Below are positions 50,210 through 57,708 of a stretch of DNA of 64,000 nt, piece after piece. The notes under the pieces are model-generated. The model was given only the letters and a program-made list of their open reading frames with translations, did not search any database and was not told where the DNA came from. How positions within the stretch are numbered: the stretch's first letter is position 1; every line of letters starts with the position of its first letter. Source of the DNA: Actinacidiphila epipremni (GTDB lineage Bacteria; Actinomycetota; Actinomycetes; Streptomycetales; Streptomycetaceae); the NCBI RefSeq assembly GCF_012034175.1, contig NZ_JAATEJ010000029.1, forward strand, positions 1 to 64,000, in the 5' to 3' direction. A program made the translations under genes and the position numbers.

Positions 50210-51310
50210 TCAGGCCGGCGAGCGGGCGCCCTGGAAGCGCTGCAGCAGCACCGCGGCGATGATGATCAGCCCCTTGGCGATCTCCTGGATGTCCGTGGTG
50301 AGGTTGTTCAGCACGAAGATGTTGGTGATCGTGGTGAAGACCAGGACGCCGAGGATCGACCCGACCAGCGAGCCGCGCCCGCCGGCGAGCAGCGTGCCGC
50401 CGATGATGACCGCGGCGATCGAGTCCAGCTCGTAGAGGTTGCCGAGGTTGCTGGCGCCGCTGGTGGTACGGGCGGTGAGCATGACCGCCGCGACTCCGCA
50501 GCACACCCCGGACAGCAGGTACAGCAGCACGGTGTGCCGCCGTACCGCGATGCCCGCCAGCCGCGCGGCCTCCGGGTTGCCGCCGACGGCGAAGGTGCGC
50601 CGGCCGAAGGTCGTACGGTTCAGCAGCAGCCAGCCCAGCACCACGATCGCGGCCATCAGGTAGACCAGCAGCGGGATGCCGAGGAACTTGTCGGTGGCGA
50701 TGCGGTTGAAGGAGTCCACGGTGACGACCTGGGACTGCCGGTCGGAGATGCGCTCGGCGACCCCGCGGGCCGAGGCCATCATCGCCAGCGTGGTGATGAA
50801 GGCGACGATCCTGCCGTACGCGATCAGCAGGCCGTTGAGCAGCCCGACCGCCGCGCCGACCACGACCGCGGTGAAGAGCATGCCGGCCAGGCCGTGCGAC
50901 TGGGTGGCGACCGTGGTGCACCACACCGAGGCCACGGCGACGATCGCGCCGACCGACAGGTCGATGCCGCCGCCGATGATGACGAAGGTCTGGCCCACCG
51001 TGATGACGCCGATGACGGCCGCCCCGGTCAGGATGGTGACGATGTTGTCGCCGGTCAGGAAGTTGCCCGAGGTCGTGGTGCCGACCACGCCCAGCAGGAC
51101 GAGCACCACGAGCAGCCCGAGGCTGTGCACCTGCGCGAGCGGCAGCAGCCGGCGCAGCGCCGGCCCCGCGGCGGCCCCGCGCAGCGCGCCCGGGCGCGCC
51201 TTCACCGGGGGCGGCGTGCCGGGGAGCGCGGTGACTGCGGCGCCCGGCCCGGTGTCCGCACCGGGCGCGCCGGGGTCCTGGGCCGGTCTGGGCGTGGTCC
51301 GGTCACTCAT
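50210..51310 (-). CDS. Sugar ABC transporter permease (RbsC-like)
   Basis: A 366-residue membrane permease of the BPD_transp_2 family with about ten helices after a 50-residue Pro/Ala-rich cytoplasmic lead. Family features are QTFVIIGGGIDLSVGAIVAV, AFITTLAMMASARGVAE, GRRTFAVGGNPEAARLAGI (the ATPase-contacting loop) and AAVIIGGTLLAGGRGSL. Its ATG overlaps the stop of the ATPase gene by 4 nt. Only one permease gene is present, so it should act as a homodimer. Confidence 0.92.
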   Translation of the reverse strand: MSDRTTPRPAQDPGAPGADTGPGAAVTALPGTPPPVKARPGALRGAAAGPALRRLLPLAQVHSLGLLVVLVLLGVVGTTTSGNFLTGDNIVTILTGAAVIGVITVGQTFVIIGGGIDLSVGAIVAVASVWCTTVATQSHGLAGMLFTAVVVGAAVGLLNGLLIAYGRIVAFITTLAMMASARGVAERISDRQSQVVTVDSFNRIATDKFLGIPLLVYLMAAIVVLGWLLLNRTTFGRRTFAVGGNPEAARLAGIAVRRHTVLLYLLSGVCCGVAAVMLTARTTSGASNLGNLYELDSIAAVIIGGTLLAGGRGSLVGSILGVLVFTTITNIFVLNNLTTDIQEIAKGLIIIAAVLLQRFQGARSPA

Positions 51311-52815
51311 GGGCGGCTGCCTTCCATCACCAGGTCGAGCACATCGGATTCCTTGAGCGAGGCGGCGTCCGCCTCGTGGACGACCCGGCCCTCGCGCAGC
51401 ACCAGCGCGCGGTCGGCCAGGCCCAGCACCTCCGGGACCTCGCTGGAGACGAACAGCACCGCGACGCCGGAGTCGGCCAGCGCCCGCACCAGCGCGTACA
51501 GCTCCGCCCGCGCGCCGACGTCCACCCCGCGGGTCGGCTCGTCGAGCAGCAGCACCCGGCAGCCGCGCAGCAGCCAGCGGGCGAGCACCGCCTTCTGCTG
51601 GTTGCCGCCGGACAGGGTGCGCACCGCGCGGTACGGGTCGGCGGGGCGCAGGTCCAGCTCCGTGACCCGCGCGGTGGCCGCCGCCCGCTCCCGGCCGCGG
51701 TCCAGCCAGCCGAACCGGGCGAAGCGCGACAGCGAGGAGACGCTGACGTTGCGCACCACGCTGTCGTGCAGGAACAGCGCCTGGCTCTTGCGCTCCTCGG
51801 GCGCGAGCCCCACCCCGGCCCGTACCGCGGCGGTCACCCGGCCCGGCGGCAGCGCCTTGCCGTCGACGGTGACCGTGCCGGACGCCGGGCGCAGGGCGCC
51901 GTAGACGGCGTGCAGGATCTCCGAGCGGCCGGAGCCCACCAGCCCGGCCAGGCCCACGATCTCGCCGGCGTGCACGGTGAAGGTGACGTCCTCGAAGCTG
52001 CCGGGCAGCCGCAGCCGCTCCACCCGCAGCACCTGCGCCCGCTCCCCGGCGCCGGCCGCGCCCGGGCGCTCGGGGAAGTCGTACACGCCCTCCCGGCCCG
52101 TCATCAGCGCCACCAGCTGCGCGGTCGGGGTGCTCGCCGGCAGGCCCGCGGCGACCGTGCGGCCGTCCTTGAGCACCGTCACCCGGTGGCCGATCGCCCG
52201 GATCTCGGCCATGCGGTGCGAGATGTAGAGGACGGCGACGCCCCGGGCGGTCAGCTCGCGGACGACCCGGAAGAGGTTGCCGACCTCGTCCTGGGTGAGC
52301 ACCGCGGACGGCTCGTCCATCACCATCAGCCGGGTGTCGTGGGACAGCGCCCGCGCCATGCTGACGATCTGCTGCTGCGCGGGGGACAGGCTCCCCACCC
52401 CGGTGCCGGGCGCGATCTCCGGGTGGCCGAGCGAGCGCAGCAGTCCACGGGCCGCGGCGGCGGTCTCGCCGCGGCGGGTCAGGCCGAAGCGGGCGCGTTC
52501 ATGGCCGAGGAAGATGTTGTCGGCGACCGACAGCCCGTCCACCAGGTCGAGTTCCTGGTAGATGGTCGAGATGCCGTGCCGCATCGCAGCGGTCGGGCCG
52601 GACAGCACGACCGGCTCACCGTCCCACACCAGCTCGCCGCCGTCCGGCTGGTGGGCGCCGGCCAGCACCTTGATCAGCGTCGACTTGCCGGCGCCGTTCT
52701 GCCCCAGCAGGCAGTGCACCTCGCCCGCGCGGACCTCCAGATCCACGCCGTCCAGCGCCCTGGCACCGGGAAAGACCTTGGTAATTCCCCGCATTCGAAG
52801 CAGAGGAGAACTCAC
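51307..52815 (-). CDS. Sugar ABC transporter ATPase (RbsA-like, two domains)
   Basis: A 502-residue dual ATPase of the RbsA/XylG/MglA group. The N-terminal half is canonical: Walker A GQNGAGKST, Q-loop YQELDL, signature LSPAQQQ and Walker B LMVMDEPSA. The C-terminal half has a degenerate Walker A (GLVGSGRSE) but a good LSGGNQQKAVLARWLL and LLLDEPTRGVD, as usual in this family. The frame opens at 52863, but GTG at 52815 with AGGTGG 5 nt upstream is the better start. It is first in the operon, behind promoter D. Confidence 0.92.
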   Translation of the reverse strand: MSSPLLRMRGITKVFPGARALDGVDLEVRAGEVHCLLGQNGAGKSTLIKVLAGAHQPDGGELVWDGEPVVLSGPTAAMRHGISTIYQELDLVDGLSVADNIFLGHERARFGLTRRGETAAAARGLLRSLGHPEIAPGTGVGSLSPAQQQIVSMARALSHDTRLMVMDEPSAVLTQDEVGNLFRVVRELTARGVAVLYISHRMAEIRAIGHRVTVLKDGRTVAAGLPASTPTAQLVALMTGREGVYDFPERPGAAGAGERAQVLRVERLRLPGSFEDVTFTVHAGEIVGLAGLVGSGRSEILHAVYGALRPASGTVTVDGKALPPGRVTAAVRAGVGLAPEERKSQALFLHDSVVRNVSVSSLSRFARFGWLDRGRERAAATARVTELDLRPADPYRAVRTLSGGNQQKAVLARWLLRGCRVLLLDEPTRGVDVGARAELYALVRALADSGVAVLFVSSEVPEVLGLADRALVLREGRVVHEADAASLKESDVLDLVMEGSRP

Positions 52816-52864
52816 ATCGCCACCTAGGGAGGGGGAGAACTGTGCGTGCCGAGAAGGGCACAAA

Positions 52865-52918
52865 GCGTTCGTTCGTCAGTTCAGCGAACAAACTAATGAG
52901 CAGGTCAAGTCAGGGCAA
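52865..52918 (-). promoter_or_regulatory. Promoter and operator D (sugar transporter operon)
   Basis: Reading leftward: -35 TTGCCC (52913-52918), 17-bp spacer, -10 TAGTTT (52890-52895), then GTTCGCTGAACTGACGAACG. The 26 bp from the -10 differ from operator A at only two positions. Within it, GTTC-GCT-GAAC is a dyad that extends imperfectly on both sides. Confidence 0.8.
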
Positions 52919-53025
52919 GAGTGAGGACGGCACCAGTTTGGAAAACCGACGCCGCGTCAGTTGCCGTGCGGCGGACGTGCGGCGGCGGTGCGGCGGTGCC
53001 GGGGCGTGTACGGGACGGCGATGTG

Positions 53026-53049
53026 TACGGTGTATAGTTTACGGTGTAT
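53026..53049 (+). promoter_or_regulatory. Direct repeats before the alpha/beta hydrolase gene
   Basis: ACGGTGTATA occurs twice (53026-53035 and 53040-53049), 14 bp apart, with TATAGT (53033-53038) between, a possible -10. The AT-rich block ends 26 bp before the start codon. It is likely the promoter and a repressor site, but no dedicated regulator gene is adjacent. Confidence 0.5.
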
Positions 53050-53074
53050 ACGCCGACGCAAGGGGCTGACGCCG

Positions 53075-53962
53075 ATGACCGCCGCGACCTCTCCGACTCC
53101 CCCGACCACCCCCCGCACCCTCCACACGTCCGCCGGGCCGGTCGACTACCAGGACACCGGCGGTACGGGACCCGTCGTCGTCCTGCTGCACGGACTGCTG
53201 ATGGACGGCACGCTGTGGGACGCGGTGACCGAGCGGCTGCGCACCGGCCACCGGGTCCTGGTGCCGACCCTGCCGATGGGCGCGCACACCCGGCCCGCGC
53301 ACGAGGACGCCGACCTCTCACCGGCCGGCCTCGCCCGCCTGGTGGGGGAGTTCCTGGACCGCCTCGACCTGCGCGAGGTGACCCTGGTCGGCAACGACAC
53401 CGGCGGCGCCCTCGTCCAGCTGCTCATCGCCGAGGGCGCCGAGGACACACTGCGCCGGATCGGCGCGGTGGTGCTCGCCTCCTGCGACGCCTACGGCAAC
53501 TTCCCGCCCGGCCTGACGGGGAAGACCGTGGTGCTCGCCGGCAAGCTGCCGCCCGCCCTTTTCGGCCTGTTCATGCAGCAGATGCGGCTGCGCCCGATGC
53601 GCCGGCTGCCGGTCGCCTTCGGCTGGCTCACCCGGCGGGGCGACGCCGCCACCGCCCGCTGGACCCGCGCGCTGCTGGCCGGGCCGCAGGTGCGGCGCGA
53701 CGCGGTGAAGGTGCTGCGCGGCATCGCCGCCGACCGGCACGCCCTGGAGCGCGCCGCCACCCGGCTGCCCGCCTTCGGCCGGCCGGCGCTGGTGGTGTGG
53801 GCCGAGGGCGACCGCGTCATGCCGCCCGAGCACGGCCGCCGGCTCGCCGCCGACCTCCCCGCGGCCCGGCTGGTCGTCGTGCCCGACAGCTACACGCTGC
53901 TCCCGCTGGACCAGCCGGGCCCGCTGGCCGCCGCGATCCGCGAGCTGACGTCCGCCGGCTGA
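53075..53962 (+). CDS. Alpha/beta-fold hydrolase with an Asp nucleophile
   Basis: A 295-residue alpha/beta hydrolase. The oxyanion strand is VVVLLHGLLMDGTLWD, and the nucleophile elbow is VGNDTGGALVQ, with Asp in place of the usual Ser, as in haloalkane dehalogenases and epoxide hydrolases. The second acid is in VVWAEGDRVMPPEHG. The usual catalytic His is not seen: the expected place reads VVPDSYTLLPLDQPG. Activity is therefore uncertain. ATG at 53075 has AAGGGG upstream. It stands alone, with an AT-rich repeat-bearing promoter and a hairpin after it. Confidence 0.82.
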   Translation: MTAATSPTPPTTPRTLHTSAGPVDYQDTGGTGPVVVLLHGLLMDGTLWDAVTERLRTGHRVLVPTLPMGAHTRPAHEDADLSPAGLARLVGEFLDRLDLREVTLVGNDTGGALVQLLIAEGAEDTLRRIGAVVLASCDAYGNFPPGLTGKTVVLAGKLPPALFGLFMQQMRLRPMRRLPVAFGWLTRRGDAATARWTRALLAGPQVRRDAVKVLRGIAADRHALERAATRLPAFGRPALVVWAEGDRVMPPEHGRRLAADLPAARLVVVPDSYTLLPLDQPGPLAAAIRELTSAG

Positions 53963-53977
53963 CGTCCGCGAGCCGGC

Positions 53978-54015
53978 GGTACGGCCCCGCGCCCGCGCGG
54001 GCCCGGGACCGTACC
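53978..54015. terminator. Bidirectional terminator-like hairpin
   Basis: Outer arms GGTACGG (53978-53984) and CCGTACC (54009-54015) enclose a very GC-rich self-complementary centre. It lies between the converging hydrolase and ferritin-like genes. Confidence 0.6.
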
Positions 54016-54035
54016 CCTCAGGAACCGCAGGAACC

Positions 54036-54830
54036 TCAGGTGGTGGCCTCGGCCGCGACCGGGCCGCCGCCCAGCGCGTTGCGCAGCTCCGGCCCGGGCA
54101 TCGTCAGCGAGACCATCCGCCGCCAGCCGGCGACCCGCTCGTACGCGTAGACGGCGTTGATGCCCGCCCGCAGCAGCGCCGACTTCGCCGGGGACCAGCG
54201 CAGGATCTCGCCCATGTGCGCCATCACCGCGATGCTGACGTCGCGGTAGATGCGGATCTCGGCCATCGCGCAGTCCTTGAGGGTGCGCTGGATGGTGCGG
54301 GCGTGGCCGGCGCGGGCCAGCCGCAGCAGCTCCTCGTGGCAGTAGGCGAGGTGGTTGTCCTCGTCGCGGGCGATCTGCCGCACCGCGCGGCCGATCTCCG
54401 GGTGGTCGCCGAACAGCCTGAGCAGCAGCGCCATCTGCTCCGACGCCCGCTGCTCGGTCACCCGGCTGTGCGCGAGGTAGGTGACGATGTCGTGCTCGCC
54501 CAGCGGCTCGTCGGCCTTGAGCCGGGAGTGGGCCAGGCCGATGCCGGAGCGCTCCAGCAGCATCGTGTAGTCGGTGTCGGCCGGCACCGGGGCGGGCTCC
54601 AGGTGGCGCCCGTGCAGCAGGCCGTTGAAGATCCGGCCGTGCTTGTCCTCGTCGGCGCCGTGCCGGGCGATCTTCGGGGCCAGCCCGGCCAGCGCCGGCG
54701 GCACCAGGGCCGCGATCCGGCCGTTCTCCCAGCCGCCTTGCGTCTCACCGCTCGCGGCGATGGAGCAGAAGAGCCGGAAGGACTCGTCGTTGTCGAGGAT
54801 CTCCGTGAACAGGCTGCGCGCCGACAGCAT
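54036..54830 (-). CDS. Ferritin-like diiron-type protein
   Basis: A 264-residue all-helical protein with ferritin-like metal motifs: HGADEDKHGRIFN (ExxH-like, D/E-D-x-H), TEQRASEQM and ARDEDNHLAYCHEELL. The helix pattern suggests a four-helix bundle oxidase or oxygenase. I cannot place it in a named family with certainty; AurF-like and ferritin-like membrane-associated groups are alternatives. ATG at 54830 is chosen because GAGAGGAGAGG lies immediately upstream; the frame extends to 54863. It is single, between two terminators. Confidence 0.7.
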   Translation of the reverse strand: MLSARSLFTEILDNDESFRLFCSIAASGETQGGWENGRIAALVPPALAGLAPKIARHGADEDKHGRIFNGLLHGRHLEPAPVPADTDYTMLLERSGIGLAHSRLKADEPLGEHDIVTYLAHSRVTEQRASEQMALLLRLFGDHPEIGRAVRQIARDEDNHLAYCHEELLRLARAGHARTIQRTLKDCAMAEIRIYRDVSIAVMAHMGEILRWSPAKSALLRAGINAVYAYERVAGWRRMVSLTMPGPELRNALGGGPVAAEATT

Positions 54831-54963
54831 CGCGCCTCTCCTCTCGCCGTCACCGGGTGTCACGTCGAGTCAAGGCCGGGCCACCGGGCCCCGCAACCCG
54901 ACGGCCCCGGCGGCTGGGCCGTCCGGGGCACGCGGTGCCGCCCGGGGTCCCGTGGGGCGGCGG

Positions 54964-55007
54964 CCCCGCCAGGTCCGGACCGAGCCGCCGGTCCGGACCT
55001 GGCGGGG
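54964..55007. terminator. Strong intrinsic terminator after the xylanase
   Basis: A perfect 18-bp inverted repeat (54964-54981 and 54990-55007) with an 8-nt loop lies 11 bp past the xylanase stop. Confidence 0.88.
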
Positions 55008-55018
55008 AGCCGGGAAGG

Positions 55019-56128
55019 TCAGCGGCCGGCGAGCCGCAGGTCCTGGGAGAGCGCGGTGTAGGCGGTCTTGGGCTGGTAGTTCTCGTCGAAGATGTTCGCC
55101 TGGCCCTCACCCTTGAAGGTGCTCGGCACCCACGAGTACTTGTCAGTGAAGCCCCACACCGTGAAGTCGGTGCAGTTGCGGGTCAGCAGGCAGCCTTCCA
55201 GCAGCGTCTGGTACGCCTCGTTCTGCGCCTCGACCTCGGTGTTGTCGGCGGGCAGCGGGATGCGCACATCGGCCTCGGTGATCGCGGTCTGCACACCGAG
55301 CTTGTCGAAGCGCGCCATGTTGGTGGCGATGTCGTGCGGCGCCGGGTACTGCGTGTCGAGGTGGCCCTGGATGCCGACGCCCTGGAGCGGCACGCCCTCC
55401 TTGCGGAGCTTGGCGACCAGGTCGTAGACCGCGGTGCTCTTGGCGTTGACGCCCTCGATGTTGTAGTCGTTGATGAACAGCACGGCCTTCGGGTCGGCCT
55501 GGTGGGCCCAGCGGAAGGCGTCCTCGATGTAGCTCGGCCCGAGCTTTTGCAGCCAGATGTCGTCGCGGTAGGAACCGTCGTCGTTGAAGGCCTCGTTGAC
55601 CACGTCCCACTGCCAGATCTTGCCCTTGAAGTGCTTGACCTCGCTGGTGATGTGGTCGTGCAGCACCTGCCGCAGCTGGTCGGCGGTGAAGTCGCCCGAG
55701 GTCACCCAGGACGGCAGCTGGTTGTACCAGACCAGGGTGTGGCCGCGGACCAGCTGGCCGTGCGCCTTCGCGTACGACACCAGCGCGTCGGCCTGCGTGT
55801 AGTTGTAGGTGCCGCGGGCGGGCTCCACGGTGTCCCACTTCATGACGTTCTCCGGCGAGACCGAGGAGAACTCGGAGCCGACCTTCGCCTCGTAGGGCGC
55901 CTCGTCCGCCAGCGCGTCGGAGTTCACGGCGGTGCCGATGCGTATCCCGGCCTTCTGCGCCAGGGCCCTCAGGGGCGCCGGGTCGGAGCCGCCCGGCTTG
56001 GAGTGGCCGGGGGCGGGCTTGGCGGGGTGCTCGTGGCCGGGGGAGTTGGCCATCACGTTCGGCACGACGACGGCCAGCAGTCCGGCGGCGGCTGCACCCA
56101 CCGTGACGGCACGGGTCATTTTCCTCAT
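55019..56128 (-). CDS. Secreted endo-1,4-beta-xylanase (GH10)
   Basis: A 369-residue secreted GH10 xylanase. Residues 1-28 are a signal peptide (RKMTRAVTVGAAAAGLLAVV ... VMAN). A His/Pro/Gly-rich spacer follows to about residue 50. The catalytic TIM barrel has acid/base Glu179 in WDVVNEAF and nucleophile Glu285 in ITEADVR, with the usual NVMKWDTVEP and GHTLVWYNQLPSW substrate loops. No carbohydrate-binding module is present. It hydrolyses xylan outside the cell. The promoter region (56129-56230) has a CGAA-N3-TTCG dyad and a repeated CGCAACTT, which may bind a xylan-responsive regulator. Confidence 0.95.
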   Translation of the reverse strand: MRKMTRAVTVGAAAAGLLAVVVPNVMANSPGHEHPAKPAPGHSKPGGSDPAPLRALAQKAGIRIGTAVNSDALADEAPYEAKVGSEFSSVSPENVMKWDTVEPARGTYNYTQADALVSYAKAHGQLVRGHTLVWYNQLPSWVTSGDFTADQLRQVLHDHITSEVKHFKGKIWQWDVVNEAFNDDGSYRDDIWLQKLGPSYIEDAFRWAHQADPKAVLFINDYNIEGVNAKSTAVYDLVAKLRKEGVPLQGVGIQGHLDTQYPAPHDIATNMARFDKLGVQTAITEADVRIPLPADNTEVEAQNEAYQTLLEGCLLTRNCTDFTVWGFTDKYSWVPSTFKGEGQANIFDENYQPKTAYTALSQDLRLAGR

Positions 56129-56166
56129 GGGGGGTCCTTCGAGCAGGCGGAACGGCGTCGTTCCGG

Positions 56167-56222
56167 CACAACGGTCTTCGAATGTTTCGGGACCGACTAC
56201 GCAACTTGCGGACGCAACTTAT
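56167..56222. promoter_or_regulatory. Repeats in the xylanase promoter region
   Basis: A CGAA-N3-TTCG dyad lies near 56178, and CGCAACTT occurs twice 14 bp apart (from about 56202). Both are 40-100 bp upstream of the xylanase start, in an AT-richer stretch. GAAA/TTTC-like dyads are known near Streptomyces xylanase genes; a direct match is not claimed. Confidence 0.4.
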
Positions 56223-56331
56223 GGCCTGACCCCCGGCCGGTCAACACTTCGGACACCATCGGATACCGGGACTTTCCGCGGCCCGCCCCGCCGTCCCGGC
56301 TACCGCCCCGCCCACCGGATCGCCCGCGAGG

Positions 56332-57708
56332 TCATCCCTCCAGGCCGCGGGCCTGCCGGAAGCGCGCCAGACCGTCGGACAGTTCGATCAGCCGGTCCGG
56401 GTACTTCTTCCGGTCGGCTTCCGGAAGCTTCCAGGGCTCATGCACCGCCGCCCCCTCCACCCCGGCGAGCTCCGGCACCCAGCGCCGCACATATGCGCCG
56501 TCCGGGTCGTGCCGGCGGCCCTGCGCCACCGGGTTGAGCACCCGGTTGGGCCGGGTGTCGGTCCCGGTGCCGGCCACCCACTGCCAGTTCAGCTGGTTGT
56601 TGGCGACATCGCCGTCCACCAGCAGCTCCAGGAAGTGCGCGGCCCCCACCCGCCAGTCGACGTACAGCGTCTTGGTGAGGAAGCTCGCCACCAGCAGCCG
56701 CGCGCGGTTGTGCATCCAGCCCTCCTCGCGCAGCTGCCGCATCCCGGCGTCGACCACCGGATACCCGGTCCGCCCCTCGCGCCACGCCGCCGCGTCGGCC
56801 TGCGCGGCCCTGCCGGTACGCCACCGGTCCTGCCGGGTGCGGTAGTCCGCGCCCGACACCCGCGGGCGCGCCGCGAGCAGCTGCCGGTTGAAGTCCCGCC
56901 AGCACAGCTGCCGTACGAACGCCTCCGCGCCCGCGCCGCCCACCGCCCGCGCCCGGTGCACCGTCTCCACCGGCGAGAGCGTCCCGAAGTGCAGATGCGC
57001 CGAGAGCCGCGAGGTGCGGTCGCCCGCCAGGTCGTCCTGCCCGCGGTCGTACGAGGCCAGGCCGCCGCGCAGCCACCCCGTCAGCCGGCGCCGCGCCTCG
57101 CTCTCACCGCCGGGGACCGGCCCCGGCGCGGCCTTGGGCAGCGGGGCCGAGCGCACGCCGTCCGGGACCCGTACCGTGCGCGGCGCCGGCAGGGTGTCCC
57201 GCAGCCGGTAGCCCGACCAGTGCCGGAAGTAGGGCGTGAAGACGGCGAAGTGGTCCGAGCCCTGCGGGGTCAGCGCGCCCGGCGGCACCGCGGTGACCAC
57301 CGTGTCGTGCACGTGCAGCCGGCGCCCGGCCGCGGTCAGCTCCCGCCGCAGCCGGTCCTCGCGGGCCTGCGCGAAACCGCTGTCGGCCGCGGCCACATGC
57401 ACCTCGTCCGCGTCCGCCTCGGCGGCCACCCCGCACACCTGCTCGGCCGGGTCGCCCTCGCGCAGCACCAGCCGCCCGCCCCGCTCCCGCAGCGACGCGT
57501 CGAGGTCGGCCAGGCAGTCGGCGAGGAAGGCCAGCCGGTTCGGCGCCGCGAACCCGGCCCGCGCCACCGCCGGGTCCCGTACGAACAGCGGCACCACCTC
57601 GTCGGCCGCCGCCAGCGCCGCCCGCAGCGGCGGATGGTCGTGCAGCCGCAGGTCGCCGGTGAAGAGCACCACCGCCCGCCGCACCCCGGCACCGCCCGCC
57701 CGGCTCAT
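56332..57708 (-). CDS. phr: Deoxyribodipyrimidine photolyase
   Basis: A 458-residue class I CPD photolyase that repairs UV-induced pyrimidine dimers using FADH- and light. The N-terminal alpha/beta antenna domain starts with RAVVLFTGDLRLHDHPPL. The FAD-binding helical domain shows TSRLSAHLHFGTLSP, FVRQLCWRDFNRQLL, RTGYPVVDAGMRQLREEGWMHNRARLLVASFLTK, DWRVGAAHFLELLVDGDVANNQLNWQWVAGTGTD and the final NPVAQGRRHDPDG. All typical Trp and FAD contacts seem present. The ATG overlaps the preceding SDR stop (ATGA). Light- or UV-linked expression is expected from family context. Confidence 0.95.
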   Translation of the reverse strand: MSRAGGAGVRRAVVLFTGDLRLHDHPPLRAALAAADEVVPLFVRDPAVARAGFAAPNRLAFLADCLADLDASLRERGGRLVLREGDPAEQVCGVAAEADADEVHVAAADSGFAQAREDRLRRELTAAGRRLHVHDTVVTAVPPGALTPQGSDHFAVFTPYFRHWSGYRLRDTLPAPRTVRVPDGVRSAPLPKAAPGPVPGGESEARRRLTGWLRGGLASYDRGQDDLAGDRTSRLSAHLHFGTLSPVETVHRARAVGGAGAEAFVRQLCWRDFNRQLLAARPRVSGADYRTRQDRWRTGRAAQADAAAWREGRTGYPVVDAGMRQLREEGWMHNRARLLVASFLTKTLYVDWRVGAAHFLELLVDGDVANNQLNWQWVAGTGTDTRPNRVLNPVAQGRRHDPDGAYVRRWVPELAGVEGAAVHEPWKLPEADRKKYPDRLIELSDGLARFRQARGLEG

